Positions 62,542-64,000 of a stretch of DNA of 64,000 nucleotides are shown piece by piece. The DNA is from Lingula anatina (Eukaryota > Brachiopoda > Lingulata > Lingulida > Lingulidae): assembly GCF_001039355.2 (NCBI RefSeq), contig NW_019775658.1:451846-515845 (forward strand). The letters are read 5' to 3'. Numbering within the stretch: position 1 is the stretch's first letter; each line of letters opens with the position of its first letter. Made by a program: the position numbers and the translations under genes. The notes under the pieces were generated by a model that was given only the letters and a program-made list of their open reading frames with translations, had not been told where the DNA came from and ran no database searches.

Positions 62542-64000
62542 CTGATTACGACATAAAGTACCAACTGGCATTCGACCATGTCCTGCGCTTCCAGGGCGAG
62601 ACACACAATAACCTACCAGCACTACTCTGACAAATGTTTTAAATTCGCGGAGAAGGGATGAAAAGCAGAATAAAGGGTACACATATTATCTGTTGTATAG
62701 GTTGTATATGTCACTGTGCTTGTGCTTATAACTTAACTAGCGAAGCTTTCATAACGAAGATGGGATTGAACTCACATGTGGATTTACTTAGATTTACCAT
62801 GTATTAATACATGTACATGTGTCTAATGATACAATCAAGAGTGACCGCTAAATCATATGCGGCCACCTTTTTACACAGCAGAATACCCGTTTTTCTTTGC
62901 AAGTTGCTTTAGTAAATCGAAAATGGAAAAATGGGAAGGAAATTATATCCAATTACTTGGTGAAAACTTAATAAGATTCTTCGTTTTATGAGCCATGTGT
63001 AATAACCTCTTTTAAACCTGACACGTCTGAGCGGACTCATGTTACATGTAGTTAAATACAAAAGATCGAATATCATTTTCACACTATCGCTGACACAAGG
63101 TGAGATATCTGTAATCACTGAGTTATCTTTTATGCTATGTGCTATTTATGCTGCCGAAGTCACCCTAAAGTGCACAGTACGTCCTCGGGGACCTTCCATT
63201 TATTTAAAAAATGCATTGTCACCTTTCGTTTTCTGTCTTTAATCTCGTTGAAAAACAAATAAATTTTGGCTTCACTAGCATCCAAGAAGTGGGGTAAAAG
63301 TTGGCAGAATGGCCGCGTGCTATTTTAGCGTTATCTCAACTATGGTTACGACGTATCCGGAAATACCATAACTATCTCCAAGAATTTAATGCTCCCACCT
63401 GCCTCTTCTTTGCAAATAAAATAAGTGCAACATTAAAATTTTATCTCGCAGCATGTTAAAACACCTCGAAAACTATTTGTGTGTTATTTTGTACTTCTTT
63501 GTGCTTGATGCAACAACGTTATATATATATTTATATATGATTAAATTAATTAAATTTATTATCCGTTTAATGTTTCGTTGTTTTTTAGTCTACAAGACCG
63601 AAAATGATGCAGTTTGATGACTGAAATATAATGAAACCTATTTCATGTTGACACTTTTCTTATCAGCTACAATGTACCAAGATATTGAAATATGCACGCG
63701 TGCCCAAAAGACATATATAAACAAATAAATAAACCATTTAAAAACCGTATACTTATGTGCCATTCACACGACTTGACTTACCCTGGATTAAAAAACTAGG
63801 GAATGTATGACAATCAGTTAGACACTCGCATCGTACAGGTAGTCTTCCTCATGCCATTCGAAAAAGGTGGTCTGGATTATGACATATATGTCACTATGAT
63901 ATGAATGTGCCTCTAGTAGCTTGCCCCTTTTAACCGAGATAAATTTATTTTTGGCGAATCGGGCAAATCACAGCCTTAATTATCTTCATAATTAACACAA
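62542..64000. other. No gene seen
   Basis: Mixed spacer. CpG-bearing words appear near 63303-63360 (GGCCGCGTGCTATTTTAGCG). Frames at 62909-63118 and 63039-63242 overlap on opposite strands and have no signals. Confidence 0.45.

Overview
This window looks like nuclear DNA from a metazoan, most probably a marine invertebrate of the molluscan or another lophotrochozoan type. The signs are small coding exons split by GT-AG introns, long AT-rich spacers full of dinucleotide and trinucleotide arrays, many short inverted-repeat (MITE-like) elements, a cytosolic sulfotransferase gene and a rhodopsin-class GPCR. There are no operons, ribosome binding sites or prokaryotic features. The phylum is an inference; the eukaryotic gene structure is seen directly.

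Layout. 1-5.6 kb is a nest of short transposable elements: a 354-bp inverted-repeat element, a 166-bp hAT-like MITE inserted in a second MITE family (its empty site is preserved 3.4 kb away), and a further inverted-repeat element. 5.6-24 kb is gene-poor. It holds a candidate first coding exon on the minus strand (8.47-8.58 kb), a 1-kb patch with eight copies of TAGGCCTA (9.05-10.01 kb), and several local tandem duplications. 24-35 kb holds isolated exon-like islands: a 51-nt exon on plus at 24.66 kb, a CRE-flanked first exon on minus at 26.4 kb, and a cluster near 34.1-34.5 kb. 41-43 kb is an old interrupted tandem duplication. 48.1-48.9 kb holds two exon-like islands on opposite strands. 50.8-51.7 kb holds a duplication at a single N and a 417-bp foldback element.

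The only well-supported genes lie in the last 9 kb. A five-exon cytosolic sulfotransferase on plus (55337-58745) joins to 319 codons and keeps all the family's PAPS-binding, catalytic and dimerisation motifs. It faces a class A GPCR on minus (59765-60791, with a probable 5' exon at about 60982). A short CpG-rich, E2F-like promoter region separates the GPCR from the first exon of an unidentified basic protein on plus (61219-61430). A 61-bp piece matching the GPCR's TM7 exon recurs at 62.48 kb beside a palindrome. Nothing ties these three genes into one pathway; the shared promoter of the last two is inferred only from their head-to-head layout.

Most of the window is intronic or intergenic. Orphan exons were called by eye from splice signals and reading frame only, and their confidence is set low accordingly.
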